Shown here: piece by piece, positions 37,598-49,740 of the stretch
Numbering within the stretch: position 1 is the first letter of the stretch
How the letters are laid out: every line of letters begins with the position of its first letter
Source: Craspedostauros australis
Taxonomy: Eukaryota > Bacillariophyta > Bacillariophyceae > Mastogloiales > Achnanthaceae
DNA: 64,000 nucleotides
Reading direction: 5' to 3'
NCBI GenBank assembly: GCA_026770025.1
Contig: JAMXDE010000008.1
Span: 558,001-622,000, forward strand
Made by a program: the position numbers and the translations under genes
Notes under the pieces: generated by a model
What the model saw: only the letters and a program-made list of their open reading frames with translations
The model's database searches: none
Told to the model about the DNA's origin: nothing

Positions 37598-39324
37598 TCC
37601 GAAGTGATTGTGGTGGACAGCACTGCCGAGGAAGAGGAGTGAAGTGTCAGATCATGCCATGCCATACCAGAAATCTTCCACAAGTGAACGCATGACAGAA
37701 TTGAGTTGATTGACAAAAATAGTCGTCAGAATAGTCATTAGGATAGAATCTGTGTGAAAGGAGCTGGAGCAACTTGAGATCCATTCATTCAATGGTGCGT
37801 CCGGCATTCCTTCACCGTCGCCTTTGGTGATGTGCACAGCATGCTGCTCTGCATGCAGTCCCGTATCGTTCACAGCGCGGTCTGGCTGGGCCGCGAGATA
37901 CGCATGGTCTTCTGTGCATGAATTGCAGATGATCCCGGTTGGTGTAAGGCACGCTGCTGTGCATCATCATTTGCCAATGCGACATGAAGAAGATGGTTCA
38001 GCCACCGCTGTCATCGTTGTGGTCGTCATTGCCGATCATATGGTTTCCGCGTTCGTTGGTTTCGCGGGTGTGGAAGGAGTTGTGTGGGAAGCTATGGTGG
38101 ACCCTGCGGGTGTCATGCATGGCTTGTTGGACTCGAATCCAACGTGACGAGGTGGAGCGTATTGCGACAGTTAGCTTGTTGTTGGTGGTGGTGGTGGTGC
38201 TGCAGTTCGAGCATGATGTCGCGCAAGGCACGCATGTATGCCAGTAGCTGCATGGTTTTCGATAGGTATGGCCGACAAAGATGACGAGCAATGGGAGAAG
38301 TTGCCAACGTCATTGCACACGATTTCAACAATGGTGGATCCAAGGAAACAGTGCCTCTGTCTCATCGTTTGCGGTTTGTGGTGGCGACGTATCGTTTCGA
38401 GCATCGGTATGAACAGGCGTGGCTGGTTGTGGTGCGTGTTGTGGGGACTGAGGAACATCTCCAAACTGATGGCTCTGCAGGTCTCGGGAAAAGTCGCTGC
38501 GTCCAATCTCACAGATGCACCCAACCAATATGTGCTGAATCTCCGTTTCAGACAACGCATCGGATGTTTATGTGGGTGCGCGCGGCTGCTGATGATTTGA
38601 ATCTAGACCGCACCATGGGCCATGACATGTCTTGCCATCGTAGTTGGCTCTGTTGTTGGTGCTGTGATTTCCCATGTCCCAAGCCCATCTTTACTCCGGA
38701 GCAGTTGGTGTGATATCTTCCTTTCGCATGTCGCTGAGCGATGCGACAAGTTTGAGATCGCTGTTCATCACCGCTTGCCATTCATCATCGGCATGATCAT
38801 TGGCATCATCATTGTCTCTTGCAATGGTCGCCTTCGTTGATTCTGGTTAGCGTGCCATATTTTGCGCAGCCGCCGCTTGCTTGATTACTTCATTGCTTCA
38901 TTGCTTTGCTGCTTGACAGACAATGTCTCAGTGTTGGCTGATACCTCCATCAATGCAAACATAGTCATGCCGTTTCATCTTTCTTGCTCTCTCTCTCTCG
39001 CTCTCTCTTGTTGTGTTGATGTTGTTTGATGGATCATGTGCAAAATCGAAGATTCGTTGTTTTGGATGGTGTCAAGAATTGTTGGCGCGTTTGTTGAGTA
39101 CTCGTCTGTCTGCCGTCCGTCATTCATTCAACCAATGACGCACACAAACACTCACAACGAACATCACCTCTCTGTTCTCTTCATTCGACGCAACTCTGTT
39201 CGACGATGGTGAGGGTGAAGGCGACCACTCCAACGGCACCACATCCCTTCATTGGTACCACCAACAACACCAACACAAACAATCAGACAATCAGACAATC
39301 AGACAAGATGATGAGGCATCGACA
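37598..39324. repeat. Spacer between BTB remnant and Ser/Arg-rich pseudogene, copy 1
   Basis: Repeated at about 48093-49740. Contains GTG/GGT and CT microsatellites (about 38180 and 38985-39010) and a threefold repeat of about 9 bases, agacaatc, at 39284-39306 that is single in the other copy. A minus-strand frame (38171-38560; longer in the other copy at 48534-48935) has protein-like composition but no recognised family. Confidence 0.6.
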
Positions 39325-41665
39325 TCCAAGAGGAACTGTGGGAAGGCTCGCCAGTTGCTCCGCATCTTGACCCACCCGTCGTACGACTATGAGTATGGAA
39401 CCTTCCATGACTACGATCTACTCTGGGAGTTGTCACAGCAAAGCACCCAGCCTGATACTCTGTTCGAACCTTCGCTCGGTCATGAGGTCATGACGATTGA
39501 AGTTGCTGGAAGAGGACGGTGTCAGACTGATAGCAGAGAAGCAAACGGAGATCAAGCAACCGCAGCAGGCCGACACGAAATCGAAGGCGAGCGAGCCCAC
39601 CAGCGTCGCCAATGAGGCCAAAGCAGCTGCAAATCAGGTCGTCGTGCGAGTGTCAGCACAGATACACCAAGCAGGGCCAATAGAAGCACAGCACAAGATG
39701 CGAAAGCTTCAGCTGTGAAACCATCACGTGCGAAGAGTCTGGACATGCTCAACATGCAAGATCACAAGATGTCATTCAGCTCCCTTGATCCCAGCAAGTT
39801 CAACAGCAACAAACCAATGCCGGTGCCAAACACCCCAGGTGGACTCAGCTTCGCCACAGCCCCAGCACTCGGCGCACCCAGCGAATGGAGCAGCCAAGAC
39901 AAGACGAAGCTTGCCCAGAGTCGGAGACGCAGGCCAAGGACACAAACGAATTCCAACGGAACGACCAGCAGCGCCAAATTGAGGAGCAAGAGTTTGGAAT
40001 TCTCGAAGGATGGACACCACATGCCAGTCAAACCAGACACATCAGACATACCAGGCGCGATGAGCGCAGCCAGCACCCCGGCTCTACCTCGAGTTGCGAC
40101 AACGGAGACGTCACGCAGCAAGAGCTTGGAGTCACTGATCAATCTGCCAAGTCTCCATGACGACGATGATGACAACGTCGGCGCTGCGACAAGTGCTGCT
40201 GCAATGAACGGTGGGAGAAGCTCTGTGGCCCCTGTCACACCTGGAGGTCGGAGCGCGGCATCTACACCAGCCCCCTTTCCCTTCAGCCGCACACATGAAG
40301 AGAGACAACAGTCTTTGTCGTTGAAGAAGCGCAGGTCGACGTTGGCAAGCATCCTCAAGGCCAAACGATCATCATGACGTGAAGTGTCGTCGACCAATCC
40401 TGCCAAATCGAAGCAACGACCATCTCTCGAATGTCGACCATCGCAATTGGCCGATCTTGCCTTGACTGAAGCATCTGCAAAGGCGTCATCATCGCCATCA
40501 TCATCGCCGTCGCCACCGTCATCATCATCATCACAGTCCAAATCCAAACTCAATCTTCAACAGTTCCAACACAAGCATGGAGGTGTCTCGGCCAAAACCC
40601 CAAGCCTCATCCAGTCCTGGAGCCTTGAGTTTGGGAATCGAATTGCAATCGAGCAAGAAGGACCGGGTGGCTCCTTCTCGCAACAGATCTGCATGCAGTT
40701 CGTTGCGCCCAAGTGAAGACTCAAAGCAACGACGTTCACGCGAACGAAGCACGGGTGCTCTGCGCGATGAGATCAAGGAAACGTTCTCCAAGTGCTTGGC
40801 AATGGGCCCCGACGTCACCACTCCAGCAAAACAAGAGACGTGTCATCACCATCGCCATTGATATTACCATCCATATCACCATCGCCACGGCATCGGCGGA
40901 GAAGCACACAGCACACCAGTGGCAAGCTGCACTCGACATCGTCAAAATTACAGAGTGTGGAGCGTTCGACATCATTGTGCCATCGTCGTGACGGAGCAAT
41001 TCACACTTGCTCCTCTGGAAGAAGCCGCTGCTCGTCATCGGCGCAGAGTCGTCGAAGCCTGTCCGATCGCGATCACAGAAGACTGCGCAAGTATCGATGG
41101 ACTCATCGCCATCATCACGGCGACAACGAGCATCTGGCAGTTCGGATGATATGAACGCAGCCTCACGTTCACGCCAATCCAACTCAAATGCGCACTCCAC
41201 CGGTACTGGTTTGCACCAACGCAAGGGCTCACCTTCACGAAATCATGTCCGAGGAAGTTCGCGAACACCAAATCAACGTGACCGTAGCCAATCGACACCA
41301 CGTGGCGAAGATCAACGAAGGAAGTTCTCCCATGAACGATCACCATCGGCGCGACCACGAAGCAGATCAAGAGGATATCGAAATTACAGCGTCGAACAGC
41401 ACAGCAATGAGCGAGATGAAGATGGACGGCATGGCAAGGAGCGACATGCCAACAACAACATGGCGACAAACGTTCGTCATCACGCGGGGCCCTTCAATCG
41501 AATCATCGTGGACGAAACAGATCGTCGACTCGCGATGCTGTCTACCATGAGAAGCTGTCTGACACAAAGCCACTGCAACTCACACCAAAGAAAGCGGTCA
41601 GGAGCAAGAGCGCGTCTCAGTACCGCGATCGCTCGATGAATGGCACCAAAACTCCCACCCCGTGA
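39325..41665 (+). pseudogene. Ser/Arg-rich gene, decayed copy 1
   Basis: A once continuous gene now in pieces: LRILTHPSYDYEYGTFHDYDL near 39360; an SKSLE/SKSLD-repeat part at 39715-40377 (AKSLDMLN, RSKSLEFS, RSKSLESL); its continuation at 40384-40716; then RS-rich pieces to 41655 (RSPSARPRSRSRGYR). In this copy a TGA at 40375-40377 replaces the TTA of copy 2 (50801-50803), and several frame changes follow. The RS-type tail recalls splicing or RNA-associated proteins, but no folded domain is seen and the function is unknown. Confidence 0.6.
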
Positions 41666-43332
41666 TGCATCACGACATGATGGGATGGAATGAGATGGAT
41701 GGGCCGCTCCGTATTTGTATCATACTCATAGAGGTATGGTAGATCCACATCCCTGTATGTAATACACCTACGAATAGACTGTAATGCTCTACGTATGTTT
41801 GGAACAGTACCGCATACACTATATCTGCTTGTGCAATAGAACACTGTGATGAAGTCACTGGATGTTTCAAGAGATGGAAGGGCTGGATACTGCTCCCACA
41901 CTGCCTCCACCTTGTGTACGACTTGTCTGGTCCGCTCTCTGCGGTACAAACGCACACAGGGATGTTGTCGATGTCATTCACGAGCAGATTGGACATCTGT
42001 GGTTCCATCCGCACTCTGCCATGAGCATCGTTGTTGGTTCGTTGCACAGACAATGGACGCATGGCGGCACCATTTTCACCAGCCTTGCAGTCGTCGCGGT
42101 GCGGTCGTCGCCATGCCGCCGGATTCACACACAGAGCACTCTACTCCAAGTCACACTGCCAAGCAGATTGAAAGCTACAGTGCCGATGCCAGCCGATCCA
42201 AGTTTGTGGAAGAGGCGATCTGCGAAGAGCACATGGCGAACAAGGCAGAGAGAAATGGTGAGAAGCCGCAAGGAGCATGGTTGCTGCACGGTTCCATCGA
42301 CCGTCCCATATCGCCCTATCGTTCTCATCTCTCCATGAGTTGCACTCCCACCATTGTGCCCAAACTGCAGTCGAGACCCTCACCAAGTCCCAGGAGGAGC
42401 CATCACTCACCGTTGGGGCAACAATTGCCAGGGTCACCATCCATTCCAATCTTCAAAGCGACCAGTGCCAGTGTGGTGGAAAGACAAGAACCGACGAGCC
42501 AGCGCAGTCCAAGCATCCAGAGAGCTTGGCGAGCAAGAGAAGAAACCAACCAACGAACCAACAAGCAACCCCATGCAGAGTGCGAGTGCAGTATTGCGGA
42601 TCATGGTTGACACAGAGTTCCATATGGCGCAAGAAGCACACGGTCAGCGATCCATGGCCCATGCGCGCACCGTATCTCCACATGTCCTCCTTCGTGGTGC
42701 TCCCAACTTCGTTGATGAGACGGATGTTCTTGTCGATCACCTCGGTTGAGCATCGATGCTCTGCAAGTCGCGAGCCAAGACGGCGGCACTCATGCCTATT
42801 GATAGAATGCGCATGGTGTTGTGTGTTGGTGGTCCGTGCGGCAGGAACAGTGGAGGCGGCACAGTATCGCTCCGCCTGATGCTTGCCGAACATGCCAACT
42901 CATCCCAATACGCAATGTGGTGTTGGTTTGATGTTGAAGACTCTTGTTGCCTGCGCGGATGGTGATGGTTGGAATGAGGTGGGATGGCAACCAGCCAAAT
43001 CCAAATGCGATGTGTCGCAACCAACAAAGGCAACCAACGAAGGCAATCAACAAAGGCAGTCACATTGGTGGCTTCATCGGTGCCTTCATCGTTGTTCGAG
43101 GCATTGGTTCACACCTCAAGTTGGTGCTTGCGATGGCAGGCGGACGAGGGTCAGCGGTCTTGCAGATGCCACGATGACGCAAGCAATCGTGGGTCATGGT
43201 GTACATGGTGGTGATGATGATGGCAGCTCCCTCTCTCTCTCTGTCTCCGAAGACTTCCGCGTTGTTTGCTTCGAATTGATGTGGTGTTGATTGTGACTGA
43301 AGTCGAGTTGTTGGAGGCAGACTCAAGACCAC
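41666..43332. repeat. Spacer repeat, copy 2 of 3
   Basis: Corresponds to 52054-53700 and, in its second half, to 5106-6130. No gene supported: the long frame of the third copy is interrupted here. The match to the other copies stops at about 43297, before the nested elements. Confidence 0.7.
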
Positions 43333-45051
43333 GTGCCTCGAAGAGCCGGCTGTAACCAATTTTTTTGGTTACAGTTGGTTACAAGAAAAATGTCGTGTAC
43401 ATCGTGGTACGATTTCTACGTAAGTCCCGAACAAAAACAGGCAAAAAACAGCATCAACAAAAGTTAAACTCTCCGGACTTAGCTCATGTGAGTGTTCCTG
43501 TACTCATCTTCCTATTGTAGCATAATATAGCGTTTATATATACAATCCTGAAGTTTGGTGTCTGTTGCTCTCTTTCTCGGTGAGCACTGATGTGATCCAT
43601 CAAGCACCCCCATCATTCACGGACGTTTTTGGCTTCTGGTTGGCATATTTTCTTGGTCGAGTTGTTCCAAAGAAGTGTTCCAACCGTCTATGACGTCATG
43701 ATGACGCAAGCATTGGAACCAGAAATCTCCAAACTTGCTGCCGAAAGTGTGGATCGGAGTGGTCAAATATCATTCCGACCTCCATGGGAGCACTAAACGC
43801 AAGCATATCTCCATACCATCGCACTCAAACACAATATCCCTAATGACGTTTTGCTTGCGTCCGGACACTTTCTCTACGTAGCATGCGTCCGGACGCAAAT
43901 TGAACGCTCAGTTTGCGTCCCGACGCAAATTGGGCCAATTTGCGTCCGGACGCAAATGTAAGGTCGCCGAAAATACCACTTGTACTACTTAAGTCCCATG
44001 TTTCTCCACGATGTCCCGTGTTGCAGAAAAAAAAAACGGATTTCGCTCCGAAACCCGAAAATGGGCTGTTTTTTTTCTGACTCCTTCGAGTAACGCATTT
44101 ATTTGGCGATTTCAAAAAAAAAAACCTCGCGATGCAGCACGGCGTCATTGGTCATGTCTCAGGGGTTCCTTTTCGTGCGCCTGTCTTGCTTTTCTGACGT
44201 CATGGGATCTGAGGTAATGATTTTTTACTTTTTGATTTCGATGTTATCCACCACGCTCCTGACAACAACACCAAAATCCTGGCAAGGGTGTAACACAACA
44301 AGGAGGGTGGAGCACGAATCATGATTATTGTTTGTTCAATTACCGCAACTTTAGCGATTATTATCGATGTAAGACATGAGTCATGTCGTGAGTCGAGATG
44401 GCCAGCGAAAAAGGGTTTGAAAAAAAAACGGCTTCTCGTAAAGCGTATTTGGGCTAGTCCTTTGAGTCGCCGATTGCGTCCGGACGCAAATTGGCCCAAT
44501 TTGCGTGGGGACGCAAACTGCACCTCCAATTTGCGTCCGGACGCAAGGTACGTAGGCCAGTACCAGGCCAAAATCATTAGGGATATAGACCATATGGTCG
44601 TGACCACCTCAGAGAGAGGATTCTGAAATGATATCTATTGTACAGATTGAGCCAAAGACCGCTAAGTCCGGAGACTTCAAAGATGGAGAGTCGAATTTCT
44701 CGAAGAAAAGAGGCAAGGTCCTACCGGACTCCTGTAGAATTCAACGTGTAACCAACTGTAACCAATGAGATCCAAAAAAATTGCCGGTCTGTCCGTCGTC
44801 CGAAGGAAAAACCACACCAAGGGGGTCAATAAACACATCAAGATCGACAAGATAGTAGTAACAATAAGATAATGTTATTACTTACCTGGATAGCCCTGGC
44901 TCTTAAGTTTACGTAGATGCAAAGAGATATTCGATTGAGTGTCTACAGATTCAAGTCTGAGATCGGGAAAAATGGATCCAAAATCTGTAACCAATTGTAA
45001 CCAAATGTAACCAATTGTAACCAATTTTTGGGGTCCGGCTCTTTGAGGCAC
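43333..45051. mobile_element. Outer inverted-repeat element, 1.7 kb, non-coding
   Basis: The left end gtgcctcgaagagccgg matches the complement of the right end (gtgcctcaaagagccgg). Both ends carry copies of tgtaaccaa or its complement (43350-43385; 44747-44767; 44987-45030), and a second inverted pair ctccggacttagc lies inside (about 43473 and 44665). No coding capacity, so it is probably a MITE-like non-autonomous element. It is absent at the matching place near 53640. Confidence 0.7.
43834..44586. mobile_element. Inner element with palindrome arrays, nested in the outer element
   Basis: Ends atatccctaatga (43834-43846) and its exact complement (44574-44586). Each arm carries copies of the 12-bp palindrome gcgtccggacgc inside a ttgcgtccggacgcaa context: 43885, 43942, 44476 and 44533 are perfect; the copies near 43855, 43915 and 44503 are degenerate. 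The middle has A and T runs and no gene. It looks like a non-autonomous DNA transposon whose subterminal palindromes may bind its transposase. Confidence 0.75.
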
Positions 45052-45636
45052 ACGAGACCGTTCAGACCAATGGAAACACCCAACGACCATTTCGAACCAG
45101 TTGCGTGCAACGATGATTGATCTCTCGCATTCGTTGTGCTTCGACAGATGTCAACACAGACATCGATCTTCTTTGGTGATCTGACTCATAGTCGTATCAG
45201 TCGAAGATTCGGGTTTTCGAAGACCCACCAAAGAGAATTCTGCTGTGGTGCTTCTTTCTTGTTGTTGGTCGCACGCATTTTCGTGATGGATGGGAACAGA
45301 AAGATCCAATCCGCGCGAACCAGACGCGTTTGATCAAAAGGAGACAAACACAGGCAAACAGAAGGAGGAGACCATGCGAACAAGACAACAACACACACAT
45401 CACTCAACCCCATACTCAACCGCGTGAACAACAGACATCGAATTGCCACTCATATTCATCACACAGTGCATGATACTCATACTCATACTAATACAAGCTG
45501 TTGCATACACAAACATCGATATCTCTTCCATAGGCAGCTCCGACCACAGACATCCTCGACAGCCAATCCAACGTAAATCGTCCAACGTCCAACGTCTATC
45601 GTCCAGCAACCATCGACCATCCACCACACTCTCAAA
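45052..45636. other. Leader region of ankyrin gene c
   Basis: About 180 bases of unmatched DNA, then from about 45228 the family leader shared with a and d. It contains the intact site ccactcatattcatcac that the 6.0 kb transposon split in copy a, and cgtccaa heptamers before the ATG. Confidence 0.65.
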
Positions 45637-47256
45637 ATGCCGAGTGTTACCAACCAACAACTCATTGATGCTGTCGAGGCAGGTGACTTGTCAGTGTTGA
45701 AGGAGTGGAAGAAGCAGAATAAGACGCAGAATGAAGGAGTTGATGTCAACGAGGTTACTACAGACTGGCGTGGTTCCACTCCCCTTCATTGGGCATGCTA
45801 CAACGGTCACCTGGAGTGTGTGAAGTACCTCATCGAATCATGTGAGGCGGACATCAACTGCAAAAACAACTCTGGTCGCACTCCCCTTCATCTGGCATGC
45901 TACAACGGCCACCTGGAGTGTGTGAAGTACCTCATCGAATCATGTGAGGCGGACATCAACTGCAAAGACAACTCTGGTCGCACTCCCCTTCATGATGCAT
46001 GCTACAACGGCCACCTGGAGTGTGTCAAGTACCTCATCGAATCATGTGAGGCGGACATCAGCTGCAAAGACAACGATGGTTACACTCCCCTTCATGATGC
46101 ATGCTACAACGGCCACCTGGAGTGTGTGAAGTACCTCATCGAATCATGTGAGGCGAACATCAACTGCAAAACCAACTATGGTCGCACTCCCCTTCATCTG
46201 GCATGCTACAACGGCCACCTGAAGTGTGCCAAGTACCTCATTGAATCATGTGAGGCGGACATCAACTGCAAAGATGACGATGGTGACACTCCCCTTCATC
46301 TGGCATGCTACAACGGTCACCTGGAGTGTGTCAAGTACCTCATCGAATCATGTGAGGCGAACATCAACTGCAAAAACAACGATGGTTACACTCCCCTTCA
46401 TTGGGCATGCTGCAACGGCCACCTGGAGTGTGTGAAGTACCTCATCGAATCATGTGAGGCGAATATCAACTGCAAAACCAACTATGGTCGCACTCCCCTT
46501 CATCTGGCATGCTACAACGGCCACCTGAAGTGTGCCAAGTACCTCATTGAATCATGTGAGGCGGACATCAACTGCAAAGACAACGATGGTGACATTCCCC
46601 TTCATCTGGCATGCATCAACAGCCACCTGGAGTGTGTCAAGTACCTCATCGAATCATGTGAGGCAAACATCCATTGCAAAAACAACTATGGCTGCATTCC
46701 CCTTCATCATGCATGCATAAACGGCTGCCTGGAGTGTGTCAAGTACCTCATCGAATCATGTGAGGCGGACATCAACTGCCAAAACAACTATGGTTCCACT
46801 CCCCTTCATTGGGCATGCACGCGTGGCCACCTGGAGTGTGTTGTGTACCTCATTGAATCAGGTGAAGCGAACATCAACTGCAAAAACAACTCTGGTTCCA
46901 CTCCCCTTCATCGGGCATGCATGCGTGGCCACCTGGAGTGTGTGAAGTACCTCATCGAATCAGGTGGGGCGAACATCAACTGTCAAAACAACAAAGGTGA
47001 AACTCCCCTTCGTTGGGCATGCTACAACGGCCACCTGGAGTGTATGGAGTCCCTCATTAGAGGACTTTCACCTTCAGTTCACTCACAACTGCAACAACTG
47101 CAGCAACACTTACAACAAAACGAACAAGCAAATGAACAACCACAAGAACAGTTGAGACAGCAGTTGAAGCGAAAGAGCCAAGAGAATGAACACAAACACA
47201 GCAGCAACAAGAGGACCAATGTCAGCATTGGAGAAGACCGACTCAAATCCTCCTAA
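45637..47256 (+). CDS. Ankyrin-repeat protein c, 13 repeats
   Basis: A 539-residue product, the largest of the family. The N-cap MPSVTNQQLIDAVEAGDLS is followed by 13 ankyrin units of 34 residues, then a Gln/Glu-rich coiled-coil-like segment (LQQLQQHLQQNEQANEQ) and a basic end. The 102-bp units are so alike (several blocks of two or three units repeat almost exactly) that recent unequal exchange or gene conversion is likely. The stop TAA 47254-47256 stands where copy e has CAA; BTB sequence follows in the same frame. Role: probable protein-binding scaffold, partners unknown. Confidence 0.78.
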   Translation: MPSVTNQQLIDAVEAGDLSVLKEWKKQNKTQNEGVDVNEVTTDWRGSTPLHWACYNGHLECVKYLIESCEADINCKNNSGRTPLHLACYNGHLECVKYLIESCEADINCKDNSGRTPLHDACYNGHLECVKYLIESCEADISCKDNDGYTPLHDACYNGHLECVKYLIESCEANINCKTNYGRTPLHLACYNGHLKCAKYLIESCEADINCKDDDGDTPLHLACYNGHLECVKYLIESCEANINCKNNDGYTPLHWACCNGHLECVKYLIESCEANINCKTNYGRTPLHLACYNGHLKCAKYLIESCEADINCKDNDGDIPLHLACINSHLECVKYLIESCEANIHCKNNYGCIPLHHACINGCLECVKYLIESCEADINCQNNYGSTPLHWACTRGHLECVVYLIESGEANINCKNNSGSTPLHRACMRGHLECVKYLIESGGANINCQNNKGETPLRWACYNGHLECMESLIRGLSPSVHSQLQQLQQHLQQNEQANEQPQEQLRQQLKRKSQENEHKHSSNKRTNVSIGEDRLKSS

Positions 47257-48092
47257 ACTGAGAACAGGACAGACACCATCTTCTTGTGTGGACAGGGCGA
47301 CCAACAACAACCAATCAAGGCAAACTCTGGAGTCCTCATGATCGCTGTCCCATCCATTCAGACACTGATCAACTCTGGAATCCAACATCAATGCGCACAT
47401 GATGGCACCAAGGACGGCGCGGCTCAATCCAAACAACCATCCCTCTTCCCCACCTCCAACCAAGGCACGTCCGATACGTCCTCCAATGCATCTACACAGG
47501 CGAGATATCCTTCAATGACAGCGCTCGTGACAACGCCGCCACTCACATCGGTGCTCACGCCAACGCTCACCACGATACAGATGCCTCTCACCAGCCAACT
47601 CCCATCCTCACTGGACAGGATGATCTGCAACAGCTGATCCTTGTGGCCAACGAGTTTGGCTTCTGACGACTCAAGCTTGTTCTTGAAGTGGAGTTGGCCC
47701 GCAAGCATCTCACAGAAGACAGCATGATAGATGTGTTGATATTCGCTCATCAGCACAACTGCATGGTGTTGAAGGATATGGCGATGAGAATGGCAGCTGA
47801 AAGTGAGAAGGATACGTTCACTCATCTAGATTTAAGCAAACTAATTCTACAACCTCAACTGATGGGAGGCATTCATATCCTCCGCGATGGGGGAGCGGAG
47901 AGTGATGGTATTGATGATGAGTACAGCCACATGTCCATGGTGGAGCTGTACAAGGTCATAGATGAGGACAAGGGTACAGCACAAGTGGATTCATACATGG
48001 ATTGGGTGACATTGGTGGACTTCGTCCGCTCTATGACTACCAAATCATCCATAGTGGTTGAGACGGACGGTGCTGCTGCAGAAGAGGCGTGA
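47257..48092 (+). pseudogene. BTB-domain remnant of ankyrin gene c
   Basis: In frame with the ankyrin part after TAA: TIFLCGQGDQQQPIK, VLMIAVPSIQTLI; after a frame change near 47420, QPRHVRYVLQCIYTG; then LQQLILVANEFGF, TGA at 47664-47666, and RLKLVLEVELARKHL...HQHNCMVLKDMA to 48092. Same breaks as copy b plus the TAA. Confidence 0.78.
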
Positions 48093-49740
48093 AGTGTCAG
48101 ACCATTTCATACCATGCCATACCGTACCAGAAATCTTCCACAAGTGAACGCATGACAGAATTGAGTTGATGGATAAAAATAGTCGTCAGAATAGTCATTA
48201 GGATAGTAACTATATGAAAGGAGCTGGAGCAATTTATGATCGATTCATTGAATGGTGCGTCCGGCATTCCTTCACCGTCCACCCTATCGTTCGCAGCGCG
48301 GTCTGGTTGGGCCGCGAGATACGCATAATCTTCTGTGAATGAATTGCAGATGATCCTGGTTGGTGTAAGGCACGTTGGTGTGCAGCATCAGTGGCCAATG
48401 CGACATGAAGAAGATGGTCCAGCCACCGCTGTCATCGTTGTGGTCGTCATTGCCGATCATATGGTTTCCACGTTCGTTGGTTTCGCGGGTGTGGAAGGAG
48501 TTGTGTGGGAAGCTATGGTGGACCTCGCGGGTGTCATGCATGGCTTGTAGGAATCGAATCCAACTTGATGAAGTGGAGCGTATTGCGACAGTTAGCTTGT
48601 TGTTGGTGGTGGTGGTGGTGCTGCAGTTCGAGCATGATGTCGCGCAGGGCACAAGCGCATGCCAACAGCTGCTGCATGGTTTCGATAGGTATGGCCGACA
48701 AAGATGACGAGCAATGGGAGAAGTTGCCAACGTCATTGCACAGGATTTCAATAATGGTGGATCCAAGGAGACAGTGCCTCTGTCTCATCGTTTGCGGTTT
48801 GTGGTGGCAACGTATCGTTTCGAGCATCGGTATGAACAGGCGTGGCTGGTTGTGGTGCGTGTAGTGGGGACTGAGGAACATCTCCAAACTGATGGCTCTG
48901 TTGGTCTCGGGAAAAGTCGCTGCGTCCAATCTCACAGATGCACCCGTTCAACATGTGTTGAATCTCCGTTTCCTACACCGCATCGTACGTTTCTGTGCGT
49001 GCGCGCGGCTGCTGATGACTTGAATCCAGACCGCACCATGGGCCATGACATTTCTTGCCATGGCTGTTGGCTCTGTTGTTGGTGCTGCCATTGCCCATGT
49101 CCCAAGCTCTCCTCTACTCCGGAGCAGTTTGTGTGATATCTTCCTTTCGGATGTCGCTGAGTGATGCGACACGTTTGATATCGCTGTTCATCACCGCTTG
49201 CCATTCATCATCTGTATCAGCGTCATCATCATCATCGTCTCATGCCATGGTCGCCTTCGTTGATTCTATTGGCGTGCCATATTTTGCGCAGCTGCCGCTT
49301 GTTTGGCTACTCTACTGCTTCATTTCTTCATTGCTTGACAGCCAATGTCTCAGTGTTGGTTGATACCTCTATCAATGCAAGCATAGTCATGCCATTTCAT
49401 CTCTCTCTCTCTCTTTTGTGTTGATGTTGATGTTGTTTGATGAATCATGTGCAAAATCGAAGATTCGTTGTTTCGGGTGGTATCAAGAATTGTTGGCGCG
49501 TTTGGTGGGGCACTCGTCTGTCTGCCATCCGTCGTTCAATCAACCAATGACACACACAAACACTCGCGACGAACATCACCTCTCTGTTATCTTCACACAA
49601 TGCAACTCTGTTCGACGATGGTGATGGCGATGGTGATGGTGATGGCGATGGCAACCCCTCCAACGGCGCCGCATCCCTTCACAATTGGTACCACCACCAA
49701 CAACACCAACGCAAACACAAACAATCAGACAAGATGACAA
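48093..49740. repeat. Spacer between BTB remnant and Ser/Arg-rich pseudogene, copy 2
   Basis: Sister of 37598-39324. A minus-strand frame at 48534-48935 (133 residues; MRLDAATFPETNRAIS...) stays open longer here than in the other copy. No family recognised; possibly a relic. Confidence 0.6.

Noticed and set aside
38171..38560. Minus-strand protein gene in the spacer
   Set aside because: It is broken relative to the other copy (48534-48935) and matches no family; kept only as a remark on the spacer.
45780..47040. Regular 102-bp repeats as a CRISPR or satellite array
   Set aside because: They are in-frame ankyrin codons with the TPLH...GHLECVKYLIES consensus; no repeat-spacer structure exists.
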